A stretch of DNA of 64,000 bases from positions 1 to 64,000 of the forward strand of contig NZ_QVLR01000106.1 of NCBI RefSeq assembly GCF_014822185.1, in the 5' to 3' direction. The stretch's first letter is position 1, and each line of letters begins with the position of its first letter. Source of the DNA: Azoarcus sp. Aa7. GTDB lineage: Bacteria > Pseudomonadota > Gammaproteobacteria > Burkholderiales > Rhodocyclaceae. Below are positions 26,666 to 35,023 of the stretch, one piece after another. The translations under genes and the position numbers were made by a program. The notes below the pieces were generated by a model, which worked only from the letters and a program-made list of their open reading frames with translations, had not been told where the DNA came from and made no database searches.

Positions 26666-28774
26666 TCAGGCCGGAGCGGTCGCGGTGTTCGCCGCCAGCC
26701 AGGCGTCGGCGGACGAAGCCGACAGCGGACGGGCGAAAAGGTAGCCCTGGAACTCGTGGCAGCCGGCGCCGGCGAAGAGTTTCCACTGGGTCTCCGTCTC
26801 GACGCCTTCGGCGACGACGCGCAGGCCGAGGTCGCGCCCCAGGGTGACGATCGCGCGCGACAGGATGGCCTCGCCCTCGCCCTCCGTCGCGCGCGACACG
26901 AAGGACTTGTCGATCTTGAGGATGTCGAGCGGAAAGCGCGTGAGGTAGGCGAGCGAGGAGTAGCCGGTGCCGAAGTCGTCGACCGCGAGGCGCACGCCCA
27001 GCGCCTTCAGCGCGCGCAGCTGCTCGATGGCATCGACGCCCTCGTCCATCAGCGTGCCTTCGGTGATTTCGAGTTCCAGGCAGTCTGCCGGCAGGCCGTA
27101 GTCGGCGAGCGCGGCGGCGACCTGCGCGGCGAAGCTGCCCGAGCGAAAGAGCCGCGGCGAGAGGTTCACGGCGACGGCGAGCGGCCCGAAGCCGGCGCGG
27201 TGCCACTGCGCGGCCTGACTGCACGCGGTGCGCAGCACGAACTCGGTGATCGGCTCGATGAGGCCGGTCTCCTCGGCGATGGGGATGAAGGTCGCGGGCG
27301 AGACGACGCCGAACTCGCTGCCGGTCCAGCGCGCCAGCGCCTCGACCGAGCACGCGCGTCCGGCGGCGTCGACCTTGGGCTGGAAGTGCACCTCGATCTC
27401 GCCGCGCGCGAGCGCGTGGCGCAGCGCGGATTCGAGCCGCAGCCGCTTCACCGCGGCGGAATTGAGCGAGGCCTCGTAGAAGGCGAAGGTCGCGCGGCCG
27501 GCCGATTTCGCCGCGTACATCGCCGCATCGGCATTCTTGAGCAGTTCGTCGACACCCTGATCGCCGTCGAGCATCGCGACGCCGATGCTGCAGGTGACCT
27601 GCAGTTCGTGCGCGCCCAGTTGCACGGGCCGGGCGATCTCGCGCAGCACGCGCTCGAACACGCGCTGCAACGTGTCGGCAACGGCCTCGCAGTGCAGGAT
27701 CAGCACGAACTCGTCGCCGCCGTAGCGCGCCACGGTGTCGATCGCGCGCAGGCAACCCTTCAGGCGGGAAGCCGCGACCAGCAGCAGCTCGTCGCCGATC
27801 GCATGGCCGAGGCTGTCGTTGATGACCTTGAAGTTGTCGAGATCGACAAAGGCCACCGCGACCGCTCCGCCTTCGCGTTCGACGAAGGCGCGCGCCTGTT
27901 CGAGGCGGTCGCGCAACAGGTTGCGGTTGGGCAGGCCGGTGAGCGGGTCATGGTTGGCTTGGTGCTCGAGCTGCTCGCGGTAGCGCTTGCTGACGCTGAT
28001 GTCCTCGACCGTGCCCTGGTAATACAGCAGCTCGCCGCAGGCGCCGTACACGGTGTGGGCGGTCTCGGCGATCCACAGCGTGGAGCCGTCGCGCCGGAAC
28101 ACCTCCGACTCGAAGTCGCTGACGTAACCGCGCTCGGCGATCTGGCGCTTGAATTCCTCGCGCCGCCCGGGCGCGACGTAGAGGCGACGGTCGATATCCT
28201 GCAGGTCGGCGATCAGGGCCTGCGGCGAATCGTAGCCGTACATGCGGGCGAGCGCGCCGTTGGCGGCGATGTAGCGGCCGTCCGCCGAGGTCTGGAAGAT
28301 GCCGATCACCGAATTCTCGAACAGGCTGCGATAGCGGCTTTCGGTTTCCGCCAGGCGCTGCCGGACGGCAACCTGGTCGGTGATGTCCTCGATGAAGGCC
28401 TCGACGACGCGCAGTCCGCTTTCGTCGCGCACGCCCACACCGCGTTCGAGCACCCACTTGATGCTGCCGTCCCGGCACAGTACGCGGTACTCGATGCGGT
28501 AATGGGCGTCGGCGGCAAGCGCGCCCATGATTTCGCGGCGCACCTGCGCGCGATCGGCGCTATGGATGATCTGTTCGAAGGCGATGTGGCGACTGCCGGC
28601 GAGCTCGCCGGGTGCGTAACCGAGCAGGCGGCGCGAGCCTTCGCTGACGAACATCACGGTCCGGTCCCCGTCGACCGCGCAACGGCAGACCATGCCATCG
28701 AGGTTGTCGATGAGGACCGCGAGCACGGGCCGACCGGGGCCACTCCCGGCGCCTGCGGGCACCGACTGGTTCAT
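26666..28774 (-). CDS. PAS-PAS-GGDEF-EAL c-di-GMP signalling protein
   Basis: The ATG at 28774 has a GGAG ribosome site at 7 bases; the ATG at 28780 is too close to it. The product has 702 residues without membrane segments. A first PAS domain (about 20-150) with a PAC motif, a second PAS (about 155-270, SRYRSLFENSVIGIFQTSADG), a GGDEF domain with intact YGGDEFV (about 285-440) and an EAL domain (about 455-700) with VEALARW, AVNLSPR, LEITEGTL, DDFGTG, LKIDKSFV and AEGVET follow in order. Both cyclase and phosphodiesterase sites look complete, so activity could go either way. It lies 64 bp downstream of the nitrate reductase gene, in the same direction, and could be read with the nitrate operon. 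Confidence 0.93.
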   Translation of the reverse strand: MNQSVPAGAGSGPGRPVLAVLIDNLDGMVCRCAVDGDRTVMFVSEGSRRLLGYAPGELAGSRHIAFEQIIHSADRAQVRREIMGALAADAHYRIEYRVLCRDGSIKWVLERGVGVRDESGLRVVEAFIEDITDQVAVRQRLAETESRYRSLFENSVIGIFQTSADGRYIAANGALARMYGYDSPQALIADLQDIDRRLYVAPGRREEFKRQIAERGYVSDFESEVFRRDGSTLWIAETAHTVYGACGELLYYQGTVEDISVSKRYREQLEHQANHDPLTGLPNRNLLRDRLEQARAFVEREGGAVAVAFVDLDNFKVINDSLGHAIGDELLLVAASRLKGCLRAIDTVARYGGDEFVLILHCEAVADTLQRVFERVLREIARPVQLGAHELQVTCSIGVAMLDGDQGVDELLKNADAAMYAAKSAGRATFAFYEASLNSAAVKRLRLESALRHALARGEIEVHFQPKVDAAGRACSVEALARWTGSEFGVVSPATFIPIAEETGLIEPITEFVLRTACSQAAQWHRAGFGPLAVAVNLSPRLFRSGSFAAQVAAALADYGLPADCLELEITEGTLMDEGVDAIEQLRALKALGVRLAVDDFGTGYSSLAYLTRFPLDILKIDKSFVSRATEGEGEAILSRAIVTLGRDLGLRVVAEGVETETQWKLFAGAGCHEFQGYLFARPLSASSADAWLAANTATAPA

Positions 28775-28838
28775 GCACATTCTCCGTCTTGATGTCCACC
28801 GCCATTCTTTGACGTTTTTGTTACAGCTATTCAATCGC

Positions 28839-31601
28839 TCAGGCGGCGCTGCGCCCGGCCGCGACCATGCGCTTGATCTCCGGCACACAGGAACCGCAGC
28901 TGGTGCCGCACTTGAGCTTGTCCTGCAGGTCATCGAAGCCCGCACCACCACCGATCGCCGCGGCGATATCGCTCTCCGACACGTTGAGGCAGTTGCACAC
29001 GATGCGTCCGCGACTCTTCGCGGCCGCCGGCGGACTCGCGAGCGGGGCGAGGATCCAGCGGCGCAGTTCGGCGGTCGGCTGGCGCTCGACCAGCACGTCG
29101 CGCAGCCAGCCGGCGGCGGCGGTCTCGCCGGTCAGGCGCAGGCCGACCAGCAGGCCGTCCTCGATGCGCGCGCGCTTGGTGATGCCGCGGCGCGCGTCGC
29201 TGTATGTCAGGCAGTGGTCGTCGTCCAGGCCCAGCAGCGCATCCAGTTCGTCGAGCCACGCCGACGGGATCGGCTGGTCGTGGGCGATGCGCAGCACCAC
29301 CGCGGGGTAGTCGCGACCGGCGAGCGCGAGCGACGCGTAGGCAAAGCGCTCGAGCCAAGGCGCGAGCCGCGCGGCACGTTCGAGCGTGATGCCCGCGGGA
29401 TCGCCACTGTCGCCCTGGCCCTCGGTGGGCTCGCCCGGCTCGCCACGCATGATCAGCGCCTGGTAGGGCAGATCGGCCTTCTCGATCTGCACGGTAGCGT
29501 GCTTGAGCTCGGGCTGCTTCGAGTACGGGTCGAACTCGCGCAGCGTGAGCACGTTGACGCCGGCCGAGTTGAGCGCGTTGGCGCCCCAGTGCATCGCGAC
29601 GAAGGCCTGGCCGGAACGGATCTCACCCGACGCCGCAGCACGCAGCACGATCTCGCCGCGGCGGCTCTTCACGCGCACCAGCTCGCCGTCGCGTAGCCCG
29701 CGCAGGTGCATGTCGTCGGCGTTGAGCTCGATGCGCGCCTCGTCGACGTGGTTATAGAGGCGCGCGACCTTGCCGGTTCGGCTCATGCCGTGCCACTGGT
29801 CGCGCAGCCGCCCCGTGGTGAGGCGCAGCGGATAGCGCGCGTCGGCGCGTTCGGCGGTGAGCCTGCCGGTCGGCACGACGAAGCGCGCCTTGCCGTCGGC
29901 GGTCGGGAAGCGGCCGTCGGCGTAGAGCCGCGCGCGGCCTTCGGTCGCGCCTTCGGGGAAGGGCCACTGTTGCGGCCCCTGCGCGTCGAGCAGCGCATAC
30001 GACAGGCCCGTGATGTCCAGGTCGCGGCCACGCGTGCTTTCGGCGTGCTCAGTGAAGATCGCCTCCGGGCCGGCATAGCCGAACAGGCGCTGGGCCTCGG
30101 GCTTGCCGATCAGCGGGCCCAGCTTGCGCGCGAAGTCACACACGATCGCCCAGTCGGCGCGCGTCTCGCCCGGCGCCGGAATCGCGCGATTCACGTGGGT
30201 GATGCGACGCTCGGAGTTGGTCACCGTGCCTTCCTTCTCGCCCCAGGTCGCGGCCGGCAGCAGCAGGTCGGCGAAGGGGGCGGTCTCGGTGTTGCCGTAG
30301 GCTTCCTGCAGCACGACGAACTCGCAGCGCGCCAGCGCCTCGCGCACACGCTCGAGCTCGGGTAGCGACTGTGCCGGGTTGGTGCACGCAACCCACACCG
30401 CCTTGATACGCCCCTCGTGCATCGCGTCGAAGAGTTCGACCGCCGTGAGGCCGGGCTTCTCCGGCACACTCTCGACGCCCCACAGGCGCGCGATTTCGGC
30501 GCGGTGCGCGGGGTTCGCGAGGTCGCGGTGCGCGGAGAGCAGATTCGCGAGCCCGCCCACCTCGCGCCCGCCCATCGCGTTGGGCTGGCCGGTCATCGAG
30601 AACGGCCCGCAGCCGGGTTTGCCGATCTTGCCGGTGGCGAGCGACAGCGCAATCAGCGCCGCGCCGTTGTGCGTGCCGTGCGTGGACTGGTTGAGGCCCT
30701 GGCACCACAGCGACATCGCGCGCGGCGACTCGCCCCACCAGCGGGCGGCGGTGCGGATGTCCTCCGCCTTCACGCCACACACCTCCGCTGCGACCGCCGG
30801 CGTGATCTCGCGCACATGCTCGCGCAGCGCGTCGAAGCCTTCGGTGTGCTCGCGCACGAAGGCGTTGTCGATGTGCCCTTCCCACAGCAGCACGTTGAGC
30901 ATCGCGTTGAACAGCCAGATGTCGGTGCCCGGCAGGATCGGCAGGTGCAGGTCGGCGGTCGCCGCGGTGTCGGTGCGGCGCGGATCGACGACGATGATCT
31001 TCATGTCCGGGCGCGCGGCCTTCGCGTCCTCGATGCGACGGAACGCGATCGGATGCGCGTAGGACGGGTTGCCGCCGGCGATCAGCAGGCAGTCCGTTTC
31101 CGCGAAATCCTCGTAGGAACAGGGCGGCGCGTCGGCGCCCAGCGTCTGCTTGTAGGCCGCGACTGCGCTCGACATGCACAGGCGCGAATTGGTGTCGACG
31201 TTGTTCGAGCCGATCAGGCCCTTCATCAGCTTGTTGAAGACGTAGTAGTCCTCGGTCAGCAGCTGGCCGGAGATATAAAACGCGACCGCATCCGGGCCGT
31301 GCTCCTTGATCACGTCGGCGAAGCGCTGCGCCGCGGTGCCGAGCGCCTCGTCCCAGCCCACGCGGCGACGCGCCTCGCCCTTGGTGCCGCGCAGTTCCGG
31401 ATACAGCAGACGGGTTTCGTGCCGCGCGGTGAAGTGCAGCGTCGCGCCCTTCGTGCACAGGCGGCCGAAGTTCGCCGGATGCTCGGGGTCGCCACGCACG
31501 CCGGTGATGCGCGCGCCGTCGTGTTCGATGAGGACGCCGCAGCCGACGCCACAATACGGACAGGTGGCCTTCGTTTCCATCTTGATCTCCGGGGTCGTCA
31601 T
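28839..31601 (-). CDS. nasA: Assimilatory nitrate reductase, large catalytic subunit
   Basis: Reduces nitrate to nitrite in the cytoplasm. The product has 920 residues. The N-terminal [4Fe-4S] ligands are in CPYCGVGCGVL and CTKGATLHF. The molybdopterin domains follow (GSNNVDTNSRLCMSSAVA, WCQGLNQSTHGTHNG, GQPNAMGGREVGGLANLL), then the dinucleotide-binding C-terminal domain (LTTGRLRDQWHGMSRTGK). The last 60 residues are a BFD-like [2Fe-2S] domain (CNCLNVSESDI, CGTSCGSCVPEIKR), which serves electron input in NasA/NasC-type enzymes. No separate reductase subunit is adjacent. The ATG at 31601 follows the kinase/phosphatase gene by 10 bp, the last of the nitrite/nitrate unit before the PAS protein. 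Confidence 0.96.
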   Translation of the reverse strand: MTTPEIKMETKATCPYCGVGCGVLIEHDGARITGVRGDPEHPANFGRLCTKGATLHFTARHETRLLYPELRGTKGEARRRVGWDEALGTAAQRFADVIKEHGPDAVAFYISGQLLTEDYYVFNKLMKGLIGSNNVDTNSRLCMSSAVAAYKQTLGADAPPCSYEDFAETDCLLIAGGNPSYAHPIAFRRIEDAKAARPDMKIIVVDPRRTDTAATADLHLPILPGTDIWLFNAMLNVLLWEGHIDNAFVREHTEGFDALREHVREITPAVAAEVCGVKAEDIRTAARWWGESPRAMSLWCQGLNQSTHGTHNGAALIALSLATGKIGKPGCGPFSMTGQPNAMGGREVGGLANLLSAHRDLANPAHRAEIARLWGVESVPEKPGLTAVELFDAMHEGRIKAVWVACTNPAQSLPELERVREALARCEFVVLQEAYGNTETAPFADLLLPAATWGEKEGTVTNSERRITHVNRAIPAPGETRADWAIVCDFARKLGPLIGKPEAQRLFGYAGPEAIFTEHAESTRGRDLDITGLSYALLDAQGPQQWPFPEGATEGRARLYADGRFPTADGKARFVVPTGRLTAERADARYPLRLTTGRLRDQWHGMSRTGKVARLYNHVDEARIELNADDMHLRGLRDGELVRVKSRRGEIVLRAAASGEIRSGQAFVAMHWGANALNSAGVNVLTLREFDPYSKQPELKHATVQIEKADLPYQALIMRGEPGEPTEGQGDSGDPAGITLERAARLAPWLERFAYASLALAGRDYPAVVLRIAHDQPIPSAWLDELDALLGLDDDHCLTYSDARRGITKRARIEDGLLVGLRLTGETAAAGWLRDVLVERQPTAELRRWILAPLASPPAAAKSRGRIVCNCLNVSESDIAAAIGGGAGFDDLQDKLKCGTSCGSCVPEIKRMVAAGRSAA

Positions 31602-31611
31602 GGTTTCGTTC

Positions 31612-33387
31612 TCAGTGCCGGCTCAGCAGGAATAGCAGGATCAGGTTCAGCAGCAACGACGCGCCCGCGAGCAGCTTCAGCGCGAAGGCCGGGTTGCGTT
31701 CGGCCAGCGGCGCGCGCCGATGGGTCGCGAGCGGGCGATGCGCACCGCGCTCCAACGCCAACAGGAATTCCTCGGCGGTCTCGAACCGCTCCTTCGGCTC
31801 ACGCGCACACGCCTTCAGCAAGACGGTTTCGAGCCATTCCGGCGTATCGGGCCGATAGCGCGTCGGATGCACGGTCTCGCCGAAACGCGGCCGCTGGAAG
31901 GGTTCGACCTCGCCATACGGGTATTTGTGCGTCAGCAGCTCGTACAACGTGACGCCGCAGGCGTAGAGATCCGAGGATTCGTTCGCCTGTTGTCCCGCGA
32001 AGAGTTCCGGCGCCATGTAGGACGGCGTGCCGGGGTTGTTGATCTCGCGCAGCGTTTCGGACCCAAGCGCGCCATCGGATGCCGCGACGCCGAGATCGAA
32101 CAGGCGCAGGTCGCCCTTGCGGTCGATGTGGATGTTGTCCGGCTTGATGTCGCGATGCACGATGCCCAGCCGGTGCAGCGCCGCGACTGCGCGCAGCAAC
32201 GCGCTGCCGATCGCGACCAGTTCGTGTGCCGCGTAACGGTGGCCGCGCGCGAGGCTCGCCTTCAGCGTCTCGCCCTCGTGCCAGCTCATCAGGTAATACA
32301 GATGATCGCGCTGCGGATGCTCGCACACGCGCGGAAAACCGTGCCCCGGCACCCGGCGCGCGAGCCACTCCTCGCGCACCAGCGCCGCCATCGCCTCCTC
32401 GTCGCCCTCATCCAGACGCAGCGTCTTCAGCACCAGCGCGGCACCGTCCGCCACGCGCGTGACGCGGTACAGCAAGGTCACACGCGACTCGTGCAGCAAC
32501 TCCTCGACACGCAGGCCGTCGAGTGTCTCGCCGACCTTCAGCCGCGGCGGCAGCGGCAGGCGGCGCCCGCTCGCGAGGCGGTCGCGCAGGTTGTCGGCGG
32601 GCACCGCGTCGACGTGGGCCACCAGCGCCGTGCAGTTGTCGGTCGCGCCACGACGCAGCGCTTCCAGCACGAGCGCGTCGGCTGCCCCCTGCGGGTCGTC
32701 CCCGCGCGCCAGCAGCTCACCCATGCCATCGTCGCCGAGCGTGTTCCACACGCCGTCGCTCACGAGCAGGAAGCGGTCGCCGACCGCCAGCTCGCCGTCG
32801 TCGAAATCCACCAGCAGCTGCGCATCGAGCCCGACGGCGCGACGCAGCACGTTGTTGAGTTCGGGGTGTTCCCAGGTGTGGTCTTCGGTCAGGCGGCGCA
32901 GCGTCCCGTCGTGCCACAGGTAGGCGCGCGAGTCGCCGACATGCGCGACGTAGTAGCGCCGCCCGCGCAGCACCACCGCGGTGAGCGTCGTCGCCATGCC
33001 CGCGTAATCGCGCGACTTGGCCGACTGCGCGAGCAGCCAGCGGTTGATCGCGCCGACCACGGTATCGATCGATTTCTCGACGCTCCAGGTGTCGGGCGTC
33101 GCATAGTAGTCCGCGAGCAGCCCCCGCACCGTGTATTCGGCCGCCTCGCGCCCGTTGGCGTGGCCGCCGACCCCGTCGGCGACGGCAAGCATCAGGCCCT
33201 TGGCTTCGAGTTCCGCACCCTCGGGAGTCGCTGCGCCGACGAAGTCCTCGTTGCGCGGACGCAGGCCTTGTTGGGTGGCGTGACCGAGGCGGACGGAGAG
33301 CGGCATGGCCTTGCCCGGCCGGCGCGCGCCCGCGGGCGCCGGCAGCGGCGTCGCGGACGGAACATCCAGGGTAGCGGCCTTGTTCAT
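31612..33387 (-). CDS. Fused PP2C-type phosphatase and Ser/Thr protein kinase, membrane-anchored
   Basis: The ATG at 33387 has a GGAGAG ribosome site; the frame runs on upstream only as antisense-like shadow of the transporter gene. The 591-residue protein has a PP2C domain at about 30-260 (RPRNEDFVG, VADGVGGHANG, VGDSRAYLW, ATDNCTALV, with the metal aspartates present) and a Hanks kinase at about 275-560 (catalytic HRDIKPDNI, DLGVA in place of DFG, GTPSYMAPELF). One membrane helix (LLAGASLLLNLILLFLLS) ends the chain, so both enzymes face the cytoplasm. A Ser/Thr kinase gene also occurs in the nitrate assimilation cluster of Pseudomonas aeruginosa. Its target is unknown; the neighbouring transporter or reductases are candidates. 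Confidence 0.93.
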   Translation of the reverse strand: MNKAATLDVPSATPLPAPAGARRPGKAMPLSVRLGHATQQGLRPRNEDFVGAATPEGAELEAKGLMLAVADGVGGHANGREAAEYTVRGLLADYYATPDTWSVEKSIDTVVGAINRWLLAQSAKSRDYAGMATTLTAVVLRGRRYYVAHVGDSRAYLWHDGTLRRLTEDHTWEHPELNNVLRRAVGLDAQLLVDFDDGELAVGDRFLLVSDGVWNTLGDDGMGELLARGDDPQGAADALVLEALRRGATDNCTALVAHVDAVPADNLRDRLASGRRLPLPPRLKVGETLDGLRVEELLHESRVTLLYRVTRVADGAALVLKTLRLDEGDEEAMAALVREEWLARRVPGHGFPRVCEHPQRDHLYYLMSWHEGETLKASLARGHRYAAHELVAIGSALLRAVAALHRLGIVHRDIKPDNIHIDRKGDLRLFDLGVAASDGALGSETLREINNPGTPSYMAPELFAGQQANESSDLYACGVTLYELLTHKYPYGEVEPFQRPRFGETVHPTRYRPDTPEWLETVLLKACAREPKERFETAEEFLLALERGAHRPLATHRRAPLAERNPAFALKLLAGASLLLNLILLFLLSRH

Positions 33388-33422
33388 GCCAGGGCTCTCC
33401 GTTCGGGCCTCGAATCCGCGCC

Positions 33423-34637
33423 TCAGATGCGCGCCGAGGTGAGGTGCGCCGCACCCCAGGTCGTGCGCCAGCGGGTCTTCACCGAGGTGAGCCCGACCAG
33501 CGCCGCAAGTGCCAACCCGGCAAAGATCATGAAACCCAGCTGATAGCTGCCGGTGACCTGTTTCGCGTAGCCGAGCGAGGACGCGAGGTAGAAGCCGCCG
33601 ACGCCACCCGCCATGCCCACGAGGCCCGTCATCACGCCGATCTCCTTGCGGAAGCGCTGCGGCACGAGCTGGAACACCGCGCCGTTGCCCATGCCCAGCG
33701 CGAGCATCGCCAGCACGAACACGACCAGCGCCATCCACGCCTCCGGCAGTCCGATGCCGACGATCGCGAGGAAGATCGCCGCGAACACATACATCACCGA
33801 CAGGCTCTTGATGCCGCCGACGCGGTCGGCGACGCGACCGCCGATCGGGCGCACCAGCGAGCCGGCGAACACGCAGGCCGCGGTGAAGTAACCGGCCATC
33901 TTCGCGTCGAGCCCATACTGCGTATTGAAGTAGATCGTCAGCGAGGACGCCAGCCCGACGAAGCCGCCGAAGGTCACCGAGTAGAAGAACATGAACCACC
34001 ACGCGTCCTTGTCCTTCAGCACCTTGAAGTACTCGGCGAGCGGCTTGGCCGGCGGGCACTCGGGCGCATCCTTGGCGACGACCAGGTAGAACACGAACAC
34101 CAGCGCGAGCGGGATCAGTGCGAGGCCGAACACGTTGGTCCAGCCGAAGGCCGCCGCCAGGCCCGGCGCGAACAGCGCGGCAAGCGCGGTGCCCGAGTTG
34201 CCGGCGCCGGCGATGCCCAGCGCGGTGCCTTGGTGCTCCGGCGGATACCAGCGCGACGCCAGCGGCAGAGCGACCGCGAAGGCGGCCCCGGCGAAGCCGA
34301 GGAACACGCCCAGCAGCAGCGTCTGCTCGTAGCTGTGGATGCCGAACTGCCACGCAACGAAGAGCGCGCAGATCACGATGACCTGGCCGATGGCCCCGGC
34401 CATCTTGGGCTTCAGGTGGTCGACCAGCACGCCCATGAAGATGCGCAGGATCGCGCCGGCGAGCACCGGCACCGCCACCATCAGGCCCTTCTGCGCGTGG
34501 TCGAGCCCCAGGTCCTTGGCGATCTGCACGCCCAGCGGCCCGAGGATGACCCACACCATGAAGGCCAGGTCGAAGTACAGGAAGGAGGCCAGCAGCGTCG
34601 GGGGGTGACCGGCCTTGAGGAAGGATTGCTTGTCCAT
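33423..34637 (-). CDS. Nitrate/nitrite transporter, MFS (NarK/NasA family)
   Basis: A 404-residue carrier with 12 predicted membrane segments. The nitrate-porter signatures are present as GLGSG-type glycine-rich helices: GIAGAGNSGTALAALFAPG in helix 5 and GMAGGVGGFYLASSLG in helix 11. It imports nitrate, possibly nitrite, for the reductases on either side. It lies between nirD and the kinase/phosphatase gene with gaps of 36 and 35 bp. The window also encodes an NrtABD ABC importer, so nitrate uptake is doubled. Confidence 0.94.
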   Translation of the reverse strand: MDKQSFLKAGHPPTLLASFLYFDLAFMVWVILGPLGVQIAKDLGLDHAQKGLMVAVPVLAGAILRIFMGVLVDHLKPKMAGAIGQVIVICALFVAWQFGIHSYEQTLLLGVFLGFAGAAFAVALPLASRWYPPEHQGTALGIAGAGNSGTALAALFAPGLAAAFGWTNVFGLALIPLALVFVFYLVVAKDAPECPPAKPLAEYFKVLKDKDAWWFMFFYSVTFGGFVGLASSLTIYFNTQYGLDAKMAGYFTAACVFAGSLVRPIGGRVADRVGGIKSLSVMYVFAAIFLAIVGIGLPEAWMALVVFVLAMLALGMGNGAVFQLVPQRFRKEIGVMTGLVGMAGGVGGFYLASSLGYAKQVTGSYQLGFMIFAGLALAALVGLTSVKTRWRTTWGAAHLTSARI

Positions 34638-34673
34638 GTGGATTCTCGCGTTTCGGCTACGTGGGGGACGGGC

Positions 34674-35006
34674 TCAGGCCTTGAGCAGGACCTTGCCGCC
34701 CTCGACTTTCACTTCGAAGGATTTGGTGCAGCCGACGTCCGGCGCGACCGCGTTGCCGGAATCGAGTTCGATCTTCCAGCTGTGCAGCGGGCAGGTCACC
34801 TGACGCCCATGCACGATGCCCTGCGACAGCGGCCCCTGCTTGTGCGGGCACTTGTCGTGCAGCGCGAAGATCTCGCTGTCGGCATTGCGGAAGATCGCGA
34901 TGTCGCCCTTGCGGGACTTCACGACGCGCGAGCCCAGCAGCGGGATGTCCTCGACGGCGCAGATCTCTTTCCAGGCCGCTTCGACGCTCAGTTCGATGGT
35001 ACTCAT
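34674..35006 (-). CDS. nirD: Nitrite reductase (NADH) small subunit
   Basis: A 110-residue Rieske-like subunit that partners NirB. The ATG at 35006 has a GGAG ribosome site 7 bases upstream; an upstream ATG at 35027 overlaps the nirB stop region. The fold is kept (AVEDIPLLGSRVV, ALHDKCPHKQGPLSQG, VTCPLHSWKIELDSG). Many NirD proteins lack cluster ligands, but here the CPH...CPLH pattern survives, so a [2Fe-2S] cluster is possible. The gene lies 17 bp after nirB. Confidence 0.95.
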   Translation of the reverse strand: MSTIELSVEAAWKEICAVEDIPLLGSRVVKSRKGDIAIFRNADSEIFALHDKCPHKQGPLSQGIVHGRQVTCPLHSWKIELDSGNAVAPDVGCTKSFEVKVEGGKVLLKA

Positions 35007-35023
35007 GGCATCACTCCGGAATT

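Noticed and set aside
33388-34554. Extension of the kinase/phosphatase frame to 34554
   Set aside because: That part is antisense-frame shadow of the nitrate transporter gene on the same strand; the ATG at 33387 has a ribosome site and the family start.
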